From Reyranella sp. CPCC 100927 (GTDB taxonomy: Bacteria > Pseudomonadota > Alphaproteobacteria > Reyranellales > Reyranellaceae), in NCBI RefSeq assembly GCF_007859315.1, contig NZ_VOHA01000005.1:410646-474645 (forward strand): a DNA stretch of 64,000 bases, given 5' to 3'. Under the pieces are notes generated by a model. The model was not told where the DNA came from. It worked only from the letters and a program-made list of their open reading frames with translations, and did no database searches. Below, one piece after another: positions 46,975 through 54,532 of this stretch (position 1 is its first letter; each line of letters starts with the position of its first letter). A program made the position numbers and the translations under genes.

Positions 46975-47738
46975 AGAAGATTCTGATCATCGGAATCGGC
47001 GCTGGAGATCCGGAGCATCTCACGGTTCAGGCCATCAGTGCGCTCAATCGTACCAACGTCTTTTTCGTCATGGACAAAGGCCCGGCCAAGGCGGCGTTGG
47101 CGTCGTATCGGCACGAGATCTGCCGGCGCTACATCACCAATGACACTTACCGCATCGTCGAAGTCGCCAGCCTGGAGCGCGACAGCGATCCGACGGACTA
47201 CCACGGCTGCGTCGAGGACTTGAATGAGCGTAAGAAAGCCGTTTTCACGGATCTGATCGCACGCGAGGTTGCCGACGGCGAATGCGGTGCGTTCCTCGTC
47301 TGGGGCGACCCCTCCCTCTACGACAGCACCCTTCGCATCGTCGAAGCGATCGCGAGCGATGGCCATCATCCGTTCGACTACGAAGTCATTCCCGGTATCA
47401 CCAGCCTCCAGGCACTGGCGGCCAAATCCCGCACGACGCTCAACCGCATCGGCCAATCCGTCACGATCACCACAGGCCGCCGCCTGTCGCAGGGTTGGCC
47501 GGCGGACGCCGACAGCGTCGCGGTCATGCTCGACGCCGGCGATACGTACAAGCAGTTTGCTGGCCAGAACGTGCAGATCTATTGGGGCGCCTATATCGGC
47601 ATGCCGAACGAGATACGCGTTGCAGGCAAGCTCGCGGACGTGGCGTCGGATATCGAAAGACGTCGGTCGGATGCCCGTCGCGCGAACGGATGGATCATGG
47701 ACTGCTACCTGATGCGCAAGGATGATGCCGAGCGCTGA
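46971..47738 (+). CDS. cobF: Precorrin-6A synthase (deacetylating)
   Basis: This 255-residue SAM-dependent enzyme methylates C1 and removes the acetyl group, a step specific to the aerobic pathway. Family features are KKILIIGIGAGDPEHLTVQAISALNRTNVFFVMDKG, RRYITNDTYRIVEV, DYHGCVEDLNERKKAVFTDLI, FLVWGDPSLYDSTLRIVEAI, DYEVIPGITSLQALAAKSRTTLNRIGQSVTITTGRRL and YWGAYIGMPNEIRVAG. It is the last gene of the plus-strand unit and ends 27 bp from the convergent MetQ-like gene. Confidence 0.95.
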   Translation: MKKILIIGIGAGDPEHLTVQAISALNRTNVFFVMDKGPAKAALASYRHEICRRYITNDTYRIVEVASLERDSDPTDYHGCVEDLNERKKAVFTDLIAREVADGECGAFLVWGDPSLYDSTLRIVEAIASDGHHPFDYEVIPGITSLQALAAKSRTTLNRIGQSVTITTGRRLSQGWPADADSVAVMLDAGDTYKQFAGQNVQIYWGAYIGMPNEIRVAGKLADVASDIERRRSDARRANGWIMDCYLMRKDDAER

Positions 47739-47765
47739 GGTGGCGCCATCTTTCGACCGGGACCG

Positions 47766-48551
47766 TCAGAAGACGGGGATCTGGGAGCCTTTGAATGTCT
47801 CGAGGATGAACTGGCGTACCACATCGGTGTGGTACGCTGCGACCAGCTTCCTGAAGACGGGCTTGTCCTTGTCGACGGTCCGGACGGCAATCACATTGCC
47901 ATAGGGATTGTCCTTCGCTGCCTCGATCGCAATCGAGTCCTTGCCCGGCCACAGATCGGCCTGCAGCGCATAGTTGGTGTTGATCACCGCGGCGTTGAGA
48001 TCGTCGAGGCTGCGCGGGAGTTGCGCCGCATCCAGTTCCTTGATCCTCAGGCTCTTGGGATTCTCGGTGATATCGAGAACCGTCGGCAGGATGCCCACAC
48101 CCGCCTTGAGCTTGATGAGATTCTGAGCCTGCAGCAGCAACAGCGCCCGACCGCCATTGGACGGATCGTTCGGAATGCCGATGGTCGCTCCTTTCGGCAG
48201 ATCATTCACCGTCTTGATTTTTCGTGAGTACAAACCGATCGGGGCAACGATCGTGTCCGCGATCGCGGTGATCTTGTACCCCTTCGACTTGATCTGGCTA
48301 TCCAGGAAGGGCTTATGTTGAAAGGCATTCGCGTCCAGATCGCCGGCGTCCAGGGCCGCGTTAGGCAGCAGGTAGTCGTTGAAGACGACGACCTGGACAT
48401 CAAGGCCGTCCTTGCCGGCCACCTCGCCGACCTTGCGCCAGATGAGTTCGCCATCGCCGCCGGATATGCCCACCTTCAATTTGTCGCGGGCGGCGGCCGG
48501 CACAGCCAGAACAACTAAGCTTGCGGCGAGAAGAACAAGAAGCTTTTTCAT
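47766..48551 (-). CDS. MetQ/NlpA-family substrate-binding protein without lipobox
   Basis: This 261-residue periplasmic binding protein of the NlpA (MetQ) family has a signal peptide MKKLLVLLAASLVVLAVPAAA followed by Arg-Asp. There is no cysteine at the cleavage site, so the protein is probably soluble in the periplasm rather than a lipoprotein. Family parts are LKVGISGGDGELIWRKV, VVVFNDYLLPNAALDAGDLDANAFQHKPFLD, APIGLYSRKIKTVNDLPKGATIGIPNDPSNGGRALLLLQ, NLIKL and NTNYALQADL. The ligand is usually methionine or a related compound. No metN or metI lies next to it. A strong hairpin at 48556-48586 covers the ribosome site region. Confidence 0.88.
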   Translation of the reverse strand: MKKLLVLLAASLVVLAVPAAARDKLKVGISGGDGELIWRKVGEVAGKDGLDVQVVVFNDYLLPNAALDAGDLDANAFQHKPFLDSQIKSKGYKITAIADTIVAPIGLYSRKIKTVNDLPKGATIGIPNDPSNGGRALLLLQAQNLIKLKAGVGILPTVLDITENPKSLRIKELDAAQLPRSLDDLNAAVINTNYALQADLWPGKDSIAIEAAKDNPYGNVIAVRTVDKDKPVFRKLVAAYHTDVVRQFILETFKGSQIPVF

Positions 48552-48555
48552 GACG

Positions 48556-48586
48556 CGGTGCTTTCCGATCAAGATCGGCCGCACCG
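48556..48586 (-). promoter_or_regulatory. Nested hairpin over the ribosome binding site of the MetQ-like gene
   Basis: On the transcribed strand CGGTGC (48586-48581) pairs with GCACCG (48561-48556), and inside it CCGATC (48578-48573) pairs with GATCGG (48570-48565) around a TT loop. The only ribosome-site-like sequence, GGAAAG, is partly inside this structure, ten bases before the ATG at 48551. The structure could hold translation low unless melted or rearranged. It does not match a known SAM riboswitch class that I can recognise. Confidence 0.5.
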
Positions 48587-48697
48587 TAGAGAACGGCACT
48601 GGGCAGACAATCAATGAAATCTAACGGCAACGATAAGCACGGCGCGAAATGGCGTCGTACGTCGTCGTGCCCCAGCCGCTCGTGGTCGCCGCAGTTC

Positions 48698-49948
48698 TCA
48701 GGCTGTGCGACCCGCCAGCTGGGTCAAACCCAACGCCACGGACAGAAAATCCGAGCCGGTGGCTAAACGAGCGGACGGTGCCGCACGAGCGATCGCCGAG
48801 CGCACGGCGGGCATGCGGCTTGATCCGCCGGTGAGAAAGATCGTGTCGATGGTATCACCGCTCAAGCCTGCTGCCGAGATGCAGTCGCTTGCCGTGCGAT
48901 AGAGCCGATCGGTCTTCGCGGCGATGGCGCGTTCGAAACCGGCCCGCTTCGTCGAAGCGACAAGGCCATCCTCGAGGAAGGCCAGCGACACCTCTGCGCG
49001 ATCCACGCCGCTGAGCGCGATCTTGGCTTCCTCGGCGGCGAACGCCAGACGATGGCCCAGTCGTTCGCGGATCACTTTCAGGAAGCGCCCGACTTTCTCG
49101 GGCTCGCGCGCATCCAGGGCGAGTTCGGCGAGATCGCGCTCGTTCTTGTACGTGTACGCAAAGTTGATCGTCGACCAGGTCGCAAGCTCATAATAGAGCG
49201 CATTGGGCATCGGCAGGTTCTTTTTGACCAGTTGCGTGCCGAAGCCCAGCAGCGGCATTACCGCCGCGAGGCTGAGGGCAGTATCGAAGTCCGTGCCGCC
49301 GACACGGGCACCGGCGGTCGCCAGGACGTCATCGGTACGGTCGGTGCGGTCGCGACGCTGCGGCCCGATCCGCACGATGGAGAAGTCGCTCGTGCCGCCG
49401 CCGATATCGGCGATCAGCACCAGTTCCTCCCGCGACACCGTTTGCTCGTAGTGATGGGCGGCGGCGATCGGCTCATAGACGAACCGCACGTTGCGGAACC
49501 CCACGCGCCTGGCGACGGCTTCCAGCACGTCCTGCGCGCGCGCATCCGCCTGGCTGTCGCCATCGACAAACCGCACCGGCCGGCCATGCACGATGGACGT
49601 GATCTCCCGTCCTGCGACGGCTTCCGCCTTCTGTTTCAAGTGCCGAACGAAGAGTTCGACGACTGTCGTCAGCGGCACCTTGCGACTGCCCAGGCTGGTC
49701 TCTTCATCGATCAACGGGGAGCCGAGGATCGACTTCAGTGCCCGCATCAGCCGACCTTCGGTCTGACCGACATAGGCGGAGATGGCGTCGGTGCCGAACA
49801 GGACCTGGCCATTCGTTTCGTAGTCGAAGAACACCGCGCTCGGTATCAGGGTCTTGTCGTCTTCGAGCGGCACGAGTGTCACGACATCGTCGCGCTTGAT
49901 GCCGATGGCCGAGTTTGACGTTCCGAAATCCAATCCGCAGGCGATCAT
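48698..49948 (-). CDS. Short Hsp70-family ATPase (YegD-like)
   Basis: This 416-residue protein has only the actin-like ATPase half of Hsp70: phosphate-1 motif CGLDFGTSNSAIGI (residues 4-17), phosphate-2 VLIADIGGGTSDFSIV, and the adenosine motif TIFLTGGSSRMPAV near the end. The C-terminal peptide-binding and lid domains of DnaK are absent, as in the YegD group. It may act as a specialised chaperone-like ATPase; no partner gene is visible. The ATG at 49948 is chosen because GGAGGGG stands at proper distance. Two earlier in-frame ATG codons lack a ribosome site. Confidence 0.87.
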   Translation of the reverse strand: MIACGLDFGTSNSAIGIKRDDVVTLVPLEDDKTLIPSAVFFDYETNGQVLFGTDAISAYVGQTEGRLMRALKSILGSPLIDEETSLGSRKVPLTTVVELFVRHLKQKAEAVAGREITSIVHGRPVRFVDGDSQADARAQDVLEAVARRVGFRNVRFVYEPIAAAHHYEQTVSREELVLIADIGGGTSDFSIVRIGPQRRDRTDRTDDVLATAGARVGGTDFDTALSLAAVMPLLGFGTQLVKKNLPMPNALYYELATWSTINFAYTYKNERDLAELALDAREPEKVGRFLKVIRERLGHRLAFAAEEAKIALSGVDRAEVSLAFLEDGLVASTKRAGFERAIAAKTDRLYRTASDCISAAGLSGDTIDTIFLTGGSSRMPAVRSAIARAAPSARLATGSDFLSVALGLTQLAGRTA

Positions 49949-50086
49949 GCGTATCCCCTCCATGCGCGAAGGGGATCTCATCTATTGCAATGTGCGTGGC
50001 GTTGCCAGTCTATTTCTTTTGGCTTAAGCTATCGCTGGATACCGGGATGTCCGACGTCATCCCTATCGTCAGCCGTCCTACCGTCA

Positions 50087-50770
50087 TTACGGGCAGACGA
50101 CATCCCCGATGATGCCTTCGATGATGAGAGCCGCGCCGCCAGCTGGTGGGAACACGGCGAGCAGCACGCCTTTGATGAGCGTCCACATCCCGCGTAGCAG
50201 CCCGCCAATGAGACTCGGCCGCCGGCTGGTTATCTGGCCCTGCATCTTGTTCACGGCATCCTGCCACCGATCCACGAATGGCGCGAAATCGCCATAGGTC
50301 GAGCCATCAACCGCGATGACCTTCGGGCCGTCGATGATCATCAGAAACGGTCCAGGGCCATTGAAACTCCCGCTGCTGAGTCGGATCTCGCCCATGAGCC
50401 GCGCCGCCCGCGCGAAATCGTAACTGTCGGTCAGGTAAGTACAGTCATCCGGACGAACCGCATCACCGGGCGCCACTCGGACGGGCCAGCGCGTCAGGAT
50501 CACGTTCGGTGCGAGAGGCGATTGCGTCAAAGCAGCCTGCGCCGTCTGTAGCCTGACGAACTCGCGGCAAAAAGCTGCATCACGCGCCGGGTTTCCCGAT
50601 TTCAGGAGCACGACCGACGTTGGCATCTGGCCGAGATACGTATCCGGGCCAGCGACTTGTCGTACGAACGTCGGGTTGGTTCGTTGTCCCAGAGCCGGAG
50701 ACGGTGCAGTTGGTTCCGCGCATCCAAGGAGCGCCAACAAAGCTGCAATGACGAGTGCTAAACGATGCAT
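50087..50770 (-). CDS. Hypothetical lipoprotein
   Basis: This 227-residue protein has a signal peptide MHRLALVIAALLALLGCAEP with a lipobox (LLALLGC, lipidated Cys16), so it is expected to be membrane-anchored in the envelope. The mature part contains SVVLLKSGNPARDAAFCREFVRLQT, PDDCTYLTDSYDFARAARLMGEI and GPFLMIIDGPKVIAVDGSTYGDFAPFVDRWQDAVN. The C-terminal hydrophobic stretch LLRGMWTLIKGVLLAVFPPAGGAALIIEGIIGDVVC could enter the membrane. I do not recognise the family. GGGAGG precedes the ATG at 50770. It is divergent from an ABC-2 exporter. Confidence 0.7.
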   Translation of the reverse strand: MHRLALVIAALLALLGCAEPTAPSPALGQRTNPTFVRQVAGPDTYLGQMPTSVVLLKSGNPARDAAFCREFVRLQTAQAALTQSPLAPNVILTRWPVRVAPGDAVRPDDCTYLTDSYDFARAARLMGEIRLSSGSFNGPGPFLMIIDGPKVIAVDGSTYGDFAPFVDRWQDAVNKMQGQITSRRPSLIGGLLRGMWTLIKGVLLAVFPPAGGAALIIEGIIGDVVCP

Positions 50771-50935
50771 CTGCGCCTCCCGCATCCGGTTCTTGAACGA
50801 TTCAGATCATACTGTCTGCTAATTCCAAGGGAATAGACGAAGAAGAAGCAACATCAGCGATCGAAAGCGATTGACCGGCCACGGAAGCTCGCATAGGTTC
50901 CGCGCCCTTTCGACCCAACCGGCGGAACGCCGCCC

Positions 50936-51928
50936 ATGCCCCAGATCCTCGTCGAGGCGCTGGCCAAGACCTATCGCGTCGCTGAACGCGCGCCTGGCCT
51001 CGCCGGTGCATTGCGCGGCCTTGTGCGCCGGCGCTGGCGGGAGGTGCATGCGCTGGCTGGTGTTTCGTTCAGCCTTGAAGCTGGCGAACTGCTGGCCTTC
51101 ATCGGACCCAACGGCGCGGGCAAGTCCACCACCGTGAAGATCCTATCGGGCATCCTGCGGCCCACGCGCGGTCGGGTCGAGGTGGGTGGTCTCATACCCT
51201 ACGAGGACCGCATACGCCATGTGGCCCGCATCGGCGTGGTGTTCGGCCAGCGCAGCCAGTTGTGGTGGGATCTGCCGGTGCTCGATGGCTTCGACCTGTT
51301 GGCTGACATCTATCGCGTGGAGCCCGCCCGCTATCACCGCCGGCGTGACGAACTGGTCGCCATGCTGCGGCTTGAGCCGTTGCTGGACCAGCCGGTGCGC
51401 CAGCTCTCCCTGGGCCAGCGCATGCGGGCGGAGTTCGTCGCCGCGCTGCTGCACGATCCCGCGATCCTCTTCCTCGACGAACCGACCATCGGACTCGACG
51501 CCCCATCGAAGCTTGCCGTGCGCGCGTTCGTGCGACGGCTCAATCGCGAACAGGGCGTGACCGTGCTGCTCACGACCCACGACATGCACGACGTCGAGGC
51601 GTTGGCCGAGCGCGTCATCGTCATCGGCCAGGGCCGCGTGCTCACCGACGGCCCGTTCGAGAGCCTGAGGGCCGGCATTCTTGCCGAACGACGGCTCTAC
51701 ATCGACTTCGCTGGCCCCGCGCCTGCGTTCGAGATGCCGGGTGTCACGGTGCGGGCACGTACCGAACGCTCGCTCGAACTTGCCTTCGATCCGGCGCGTA
51801 TCCCTACGCCTCAACTGATCGCTGCCATCGCGACTGAACATGCTGTCCAGGATATCCACGTCGACGAGCCCGCCATCGAGGAGGTGATCACGCGCTTCTA
51901 CGCCCTGCACGATGCACATGAGGCATGA
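50936..51928 (+). CDS. ABC-2 type exporter ATP-binding protein
   Basis: This 330-residue ATPase shows Walker A GPNGAGKSTTVKILSGIL, GVVFGQRSQLWWDLPVLDGFDLL around the Q-loop, Walker B AILFLDEPTIGLDAPSKL and the switch histidine TTHDMHDVEAL. The signature is LSLGQRMRAEFVAALL instead of LSGGQ, a variant normal for this subgroup of ABC-2 exporters. A C-terminal extension (from about residue 240, RLYIDFAGPAPAF...) ends in EEVITRFYAL. It overlaps the first permease gene by 4 bp. Two different permeases follow, so the exporter is ATPase plus a permease heterodimer. The substrate is unknown. Confidence 0.9.
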   Translation: MPQILVEALAKTYRVAERAPGLAGALRGLVRRRWREVHALAGVSFSLEAGELLAFIGPNGAGKSTTVKILSGILRPTRGRVEVGGLIPYEDRIRHVARIGVVFGQRSQLWWDLPVLDGFDLLADIYRVEPARYHRRRDELVAMLRLEPLLDQPVRQLSLGQRMRAEFVAALLHDPAILFLDEPTIGLDAPSKLAVRAFVRRLNREQGVTVLLTTHDMHDVEALAERVIVIGQGRVLTDGPFESLRAGILAERRLYIDFAGPAPAFEMPGVTVRARTERSLELAFDPARIPTPQLIAAIATEHAVQDIHVDEPAIEEVITRFYALHDAHEA

Positions 51929-52755
51929 CGATGCACTGGGCGCGCCCCTATCTCGCCGCCTTTCGCGCGCGCTTCCAGCTCATGCTGCAATACCGCGTTG
52001 CGGCGCTGGCCGGCTTTGCGACGCAGTGCTGGTGGGGCGCGATCCGCATCATGGTCTTTGCCGCCTTCTACGGCACCCACGCTGCGGCGGCGCCAATCAG
52101 CCTGGCCGACGCCATCACCTATGTCTGGCTCGGCCAGGCGCTGCTCGCGCTGCTGCCTTGGGTCGCCGATCCGGAGATCGGCCATGCCGTGCGCACCGGC
52201 GGCATCGGCTACGACCGGCTGCGGCCGCTCGACGCGTACGGCTACTGGTATGTGCGCACCCTTGGATGGATGCTGGCCCGCACGATGCCGCGTGCGGCCC
52301 TGATGGCGCTTGCGGCGATGATCGTCCTGCCGCTCGCAGGCCTTGGCGACTGGGCATGGCAGCCGCCGTCCGGGATCGCGGCTGCGCTGCTGTTCATCCC
52401 TGCCTTTGCCCTGATGACGGCACTCAGCGTCGCCGTCGTGATGCTGGCGAACATCATCGTGGCCGCGAGCCTCAATGAACGCGGGGTGAATGCTGTCCTG
52501 ATGCCGTTGGTGATCGTCTTTTCTGGCTCCCTTCTGCCGCTGAATTTTTTCCCTGATGCCGTGCGGCCCTTCCTGCAGGTGCAGCCGCTGGCCGGCCTCG
52601 TCGACATTCCGTTTCGCATCTATTTCGCCGACTTGCAGGGCACCGCGGCGCTGCAGGGACTGGCTCTACAGGCAGGCTGGACCCTGGTGCTGATCGCTCT
52701 CGGCCGCCTGGCCATGGATCGGGTGATGCACCGGCTCGAGATGCAAGGCGGATGA
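51925..52755 (+). CDS. ABC-2 type exporter permease 1
   Basis: This 276-residue inner-membrane protein of the ABC-2 family (PF06182-like) has about six hydrophobic segments. It opens with PYLAAFRARFQLMLQYRVAALAGFATQCWWGAIRIMVFAAFYG, followed by ITYVWLGQALLALLPW, the cytoplasmic GGIGYDRLRPLDAYGYWYVRTLGWMLAR and the later LMPLVIVFSGSLLPLNFFPDAVRPFLQVQPLAGLVDIPFRIYFAD. The last segment is the periplasmic/amphipathic motif typical of the family. It overlaps the ATPase and the second permease gene by 4 bp each. Confidence 0.88.
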   Translation: MTMHWARPYLAAFRARFQLMLQYRVAALAGFATQCWWGAIRIMVFAAFYGTHAAAAPISLADAITYVWLGQALLALLPWVADPEIGHAVRTGGIGYDRLRPLDAYGYWYVRTLGWMLARTMPRAALMALAAMIVLPLAGLGDWAWQPPSGIAAALLFIPAFALMTALSVAVVMLANIIVAASLNERGVNAVLMPLVIVFSGSLLPLNFFPDAVRPFLQVQPLAGLVDIPFRIYFADLQGTAALQGLALQAGWTLVLIALGRLAMDRVMHRLEMQGG

Positions 52756-53561
52756 CCATGAATGCGCTCGCTCTCTATGGCCGCTACGTCGCAACCTCGC
52801 TGCGCGCGCAGGCGCAATACCCGGCGGCAACGCTGATGCTGACCGCCGGCCATTGCGCGGCGACGGCAATCGAGATCCTGGGGGTGTTCGCACTGTTCGA
52901 TCGCTTCGGACCGGTCGGTGGCTGGTCCTTCGGCGAGGTCGCCCTGTTCTATGCGCTGGTGAATATCGCGTTCTCGATCGCCGACCTGCTCGGTCGCGGT
53001 TTTGACGTGTTCGGCACCGACTTCGTGCGTACCGGTGCTTTCGATCGTGTGCTGCTGCGACCGCGCGCGGCCGCCCTTCAATTGGCCGGTTACGAGGTGC
53101 GGCTGTCACGACTGGGCCGGCTGCTGCAGGCTTTCGCCGTGTTGATCCTCGCGAGCCATCTCGTCCCGATCGACTGGGACATCGCCACGGCTGTGATCGC
53201 GGCCTGGGCCGTGGCCGGCGGTGTGGCGCTGTTCGTCGGACTCCTGATCCTGCAGGCAACACTGGCTTTCTGGACCGTCGAGAGCCTGGAGATCGTGAAC
53301 GTGCTGACGTATGGCGGCGTCCAGGCGGCGCAGTATCCGCTCAACATCTACGCAGCCTGGTTCCGGCATCTGCTGACCTTCGGCGTGCCGCTGGCTTGCG
53401 TGGCCTACTATCCGGTGCTCGCCATCCTGAAACGGCCCGATCCGCTCGGCGCCCCGGATTGGTTCCTGCCGCTGGCGCCGCTCGCCGGCTTCGTGTTCCT
53501 TGCCGTTTCATTCCTCGCCTGGCGCATCGGCATGGCACGCTATGCGTCCACCGGCAGTTGA
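52752..53561 (+). CDS. ABC-2 type exporter permease 2
   Basis: This 269-residue inner-membrane protein is the partner of the preceding permease, with about six hydrophobic segments (YPAATLMLTAGHCAATAIEILGVFALF, FGEVALFYALVNIAFSIADLLGRG, VAGGVALFVGLLILQATLAFWTVESLEIVNVLTYGG). Between helices lies GTDFVRTGAFDRVLLRPRAAALQLAG, a loop found in the same family. The YPLNIYAAWFRHLLTFGVPLACVAYYPVLAIL segment matches the C-terminal region of the family. It ends the exporter operon; 156 bp follow before the SDR gene. Confidence 0.87.
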   Translation: MTMNALALYGRYVATSLRAQAQYPAATLMLTAGHCAATAIEILGVFALFDRFGPVGGWSFGEVALFYALVNIAFSIADLLGRGFDVFGTDFVRTGAFDRVLLRPRAAALQLAGYEVRLSRLGRLLQAFAVLILASHLVPIDWDIATAVIAAWAVAGGVALFVGLLILQATLAFWTVESLEIVNVLTYGGVQAAQYPLNIYAAWFRHLLTFGVPLACVAYYPVLAILKRPDPLGAPDWFLPLAPLAGFVFLAVSFLAWRIGMARYASTGS

Positions 53562-53717
53562 GGTCCACAGGTCGGCCAACCGCTCGCCCCTCATCCACAC
53601 GCATCACCTGACAGGCTCTGCTTCAAAGCGAACGTGTCGCGGGGTGCTTGTACGAGCATCTCGATCGCCGGTACGCTGTCGCCCGTAACGGGTTGATCAC
53701 ATCACCGGAAGGTCGCT

Positions 53718-54494
53718 ATGGATCTGAATCTGCGCGGCAAGCTTGCCCTGGTCACCGGCGCTTCCAAGGGGATTGGCTTGGCCTGCGCCCGGCAACTGGC
53801 CGAAGAAGGCTGCCACCTGCATATCGCGTCACGAACAAAGGCGGATCTGGAGCGGGCCAGGGACGCGATCCTGGCGCGACACAATGTTTCCGTGACCATC
53901 CACGCCGTCGATCTCAGCAACGGCGACGCTGCACGGTCGCTGGCATCGGCGTGCAGCGACATCGACATCCTGGTGAACAATGCCGGCGCCATTCCTGCCG
54001 GCGACCTGCAGGCGGTGGACGAAGCGCGCTGGCGCCAGGCCTGGGATCTCAAGGTGTTCGGCTACGTCAATCTCAGCCGCGCCGTCTATCCTGCCATGAA
54101 GGCACGTGGTGGCGGCGTCATCGTCAACGTCCTCGGCACGGCCGGAGAACGGCCGACCTGGGGCTACATCGCCGGCAGCGCCGGCAATGCGTCGCTGATG
54201 GCTTTCACCCGCGGCATGGGCGGCAGCAGCCTGGCCGACGGCATCCGTGTCGTCGGCTGCAATCCCGGCCTCATCCGGACCGAGCGCATGGAGACGATGC
54301 TGCGCACGACCGCGCGGGAAAAACTGGGAGATCCGGCGCGTTGGCAGGAGTTGATCCCGACCCATCCACCCGCCGGCACGCCCGAGCAGTGCGCCGATCT
54401 CGTCACCTTCCTGGCATCCGATCGGGCGTCGCACATCACCGGCACGATCGTCACGATCGACGGCGGGGCGGCTCATTATGCGGGAGTCCTGTAG
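53718..54494 (+). CDS. SDR-family protein lacking the usual Tyr-Lys catalytic pair
   Basis: This 258-residue Rossmann-fold protein of the short-chain dehydrogenase family has the cofactor motif LVTGASKGIGLACA (residues 11-24), VDLSNGD and the structural DILVNNAGAIP. At the catalytic YxxxK position the sequence reads GSAGNASLMAFTRG: alignment by the following helix puts Gly153 and Asn157 where Tyr and Lys are expected, with a Tyr three residues earlier (Tyr150). The C-terminus DLVTFLASDRASHITGTIVTIDGGAA is normal. GGAAGG precedes the ATG at 53718. An FAD oxidase gene follows 38 bp downstream. The protein may bind NAD(P) with altered or no dehydrogenase activity. Confidence 0.87.
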   Translation: MDLNLRGKLALVTGASKGIGLACARQLAEEGCHLHIASRTKADLERARDAILARHNVSVTIHAVDLSNGDAARSLASACSDIDILVNNAGAIPAGDLQAVDEARWRQAWDLKVFGYVNLSRAVYPAMKARGGGVIVNVLGTAGERPTWGYIAGSAGNASLMAFTRGMGGSSLADGIRVVGCNPGLIRTERMETMLRTTAREKLGDPARWQELIPTHPPAGTPEQCADLVTFLASDRASHITGTIVTIDGGAAHYAGVL

Positions 54495-54532
54495 GCCGTT
54501 CGGGCGGGAAGCGCCGCTTCGGGATTCTCTCG

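Noticed and set aside
48552..48697. SAM riboswitch upstream of the MetQ-like gene
   Set aside because: I could not find the conserved pseudoknot or junction sequences of known SAM classes. Only a simple nested hairpin is supported.
53648..54532. A long plus-strand frame continuous with the FAD oxidase would add about 295 residues to its N-terminus
   Set aside because: It lies over the SDR gene in another frame, is rich in Arg, Gly and Pro without motifs, and the oxidase family start is at 54533.
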